A stretch of DNA of 7,410 nt, from positions 1 to 7,410 of the forward strand of contig JAOTVO010000126.1 of the NCBI GenBank assembly GCA_029863355.1, read 5' to 3'. Of this stretch, positions 6,826-7,410 are shown piece after piece (within the stretch, counting starts at the first letter, position 1; each line of letters starts with the position of its first letter). This DNA comes from Candidatus Krumholzibacteriia bacterium. Lineage in GTDB: Bacteria > Krumholzibacteriota > Krumholzibacteria > WVZY01 > JAKEHA01. Below the pieces are notes generated by a model. It was not told where the DNA came from, ran no database searches, and worked only from the letters and a program-made list of their open reading frames with translations. A program made the position numbers and the translations under genes.

Positions 6826-6854
6826 ATTATAGCAAGCGACCCCCGGCCTGTCTC
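6826..6854 (-). promoter_or_regulatory. Sigma70-type promoter of serS with extended -10
   Basis: On the minus strand, GAGACA (6849-6854, four of six matches to TTGACA) is followed after 17 bases by a perfect TATAAT (6826-6831). A TG one base ahead of the hexamer makes an extended -10 (TGCTATAAT). Transcription would start near 6819, giving a leader of about 43 bases before the serS ATG. I see no T-box or other riboswitch fold in this short leader. Confidence 0.7.
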
Positions 6855-6860
6855 GGCCGG
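6843..6860. repeat. Inverted repeat framing the -35 element between hemC and serS
   Basis: The arms CCGGCC (6843-6848) and GGCCGG (6855-6860) are perfect complements separated by six bases, and those six bases are exactly the -35 hexamer of the serS promoter. As RNA downstream of the HemC-family gene it would form a six-pair GC stem, but no run of U follows, so an intrinsic terminator is not well supported. As DNA it could be a regulator site. It may also be chance in GC-rich sequence. Confidence 0.4.
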
Positions 6861-6887
6861 CGTGTGCGGGCACGATGGCGGGGTGAA

Positions 6888-7410
6888 TCAGAGCAGGTGC
6901 AGCTCTTGGAGGATGTCGCGTCCGCCGGCGTCGAGGATCTCGCTGGCGAGCGTGCGCCCCAGCTCTTCCTCCTGTCCGATCAGACCCTTGACGATGCAGT
7001 GGACTTTCTCGCGCCCGTCCGTGCACACGACCATGCCCTCCAGTTCGAGCGCGCGTCCGTCTATGGAGCCGAGCACACCCACGGGTGCGTTGTTGTCCGT
7101 GCCGAGATGTTCGAGGAACGCCCACTCCGCCCGCAGGAGGCCGAACGACGTCGAATGGTTGATGGCCTGGATACCGTCGCGGAACCGCTCGCCCTGGGAG
7201 CGGACGAGCACGGCGAGCGCTCCCTGCCCGGCCGCCGGAATGCATACCGAGTTGGTGAGGAGCTCGACCACGTACTCGTGCTTGTTGAGGCGCTCGATGT
7301 CGGCCGCGGCCACGACCACGGCGTCGATCCTGCCGCTCTTCGCCTTCTGGATCACGGAGTCGACGCTGCCGCGCCCGCGCACGACGTTGAGGTCGTGGCG
7401 AAACTCATTG
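6888..7410 (-). CDS. hemC: HemC-family (porphobilinogen deaminase-like) protein, C-terminal part, lacking the cofactor cysteine
   Basis: About 173 residues to the TGA at 6888; the N-terminal half lies beyond the window. Porphobilinogen deaminase joins four porphobilinogens into hydroxymethylbilane in heme synthesis. Family blocks visible are RGSVDSVIQK (residues 13-22 of the visible part, matching RGNVxTRLxK), IDAVVVAAADIERL, IPAAGQGALAV and LRAEWAFLEHLG, and the C-terminal length is normal. Two key residues are changed. The position of the cysteine that holds the dipyrromethane cofactor (GGCQVPIG in E. coli) reads TDNNAPVG, with Asn at 7092-7094. The substrate-binding Arg of TRL is Val at 7353-7355. 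The reading frame is otherwise clean. It may be a divergent paralogue with another role, an inactive copy, or an unusual enzyme. Family membership is likely; normal HemC activity is doubtful. The symbol denotes family only. Confidence 0.75.
   Translation of the reverse strand, partial: NEFRHDLNVVRGRGSVDSVIQKAKSGRIDAVVVAAADIERLNKHEYVVELLTNSVCIPAAGQGALAVLVRSQGERFRDGIQAINHSTSFGLLRAEWAFLEHLGTDNNAPVGVLGSIDGRALELEGMVVCTDGREKVHCIVKGLIGQEEELGRTLASEILDAGGRDILQELHLL

Noticed and set aside
6777..6827. Upstream in-frame ATG at 6827 as serS start
   Set aside because: This ATG overlaps the TATAAT hexamer of the serS promoter, lacks a ribosome binding site, and would add 17 residues not found in SerS proteins. 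The ATG at 6776 has AGAGG upstream.
6841..6887. Intrinsic terminator after the HemC-family gene
   Set aside because: The GC stem at 6843-6860 is not followed by a T-rich run on the coding strand, so termination is unsupported; it is listed as an inverted repeat instead.

Overview
This is a high-GC bacterial window in which every supportable gene lies on the minus strand. Read in transcription order (right to left) it carries: the 3' part of a HemC-family gene, serS, a membrane sensor histidine kinase, a PorX-type response regulator fused to a PglZ/alkaline-phosphatase-superfamily domain, tsaE, tsaB, rimI, a purine-nucleoside phosphorylase gene, and the first 34 codons of accD. Genes are packed tightly, with short overlaps or gaps of a few bases. 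The only gaps over 50 bases are hemC-serS (111 bases) and phosphorylase-accD (135 bases). There is no gene-free stretch longer than 300 bases, and I see no RNA gene, mobile element or CRISPR array.

Organism (inference): a PorX-type receiver-PglZ protein and a histidine kinase with the AHQLGTPIS phospho-acceptor motif point to the Bacteroidota/FCB group. The high GC content and the tsaE-tsaB-rimI context fit a GC-rich relative such as Gemmatimonadota better than a typical Bacteroidota genome. No ribosomal RNA is present, so this stays tentative.

Layout: (1) 6888-7410, divergent HemC C-terminal part that lacks the cofactor cysteine. (2) 6777-6887, an intergenic region with a good sigma70-type promoter for serS and an inverted repeat that frames its -35 element. 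(3) 5508-6776 serS, followed after 6 bases by the kinase (4248-5501). (4) A near-consensus promoter sits across the kinase stop codon and fires at, or within a base of, the ATG of the PorX-like gene, suggesting a leaderless transcript. (5) 238-2645, a coupled run tsaE-tsaB-rimI-phosphorylase. (6) A second intergenic region with a promoter and a small inverted repeat leading into accD.

How the genes may work together: the kinase and the PorX-like protein form a plausible two-component pair that links an envelope signal to a zinc phosphodiesterase/phosphatase output rather than to DNA binding. TsaE and TsaB belong to the t6A tRNA modification machinery, RimI acetylates a ribosomal protein, SerS charges tRNA-Ser, the phosphorylase salvages purines and AccD starts fatty-acid synthesis, so the signalling pair is embedded in a housekeeping block.
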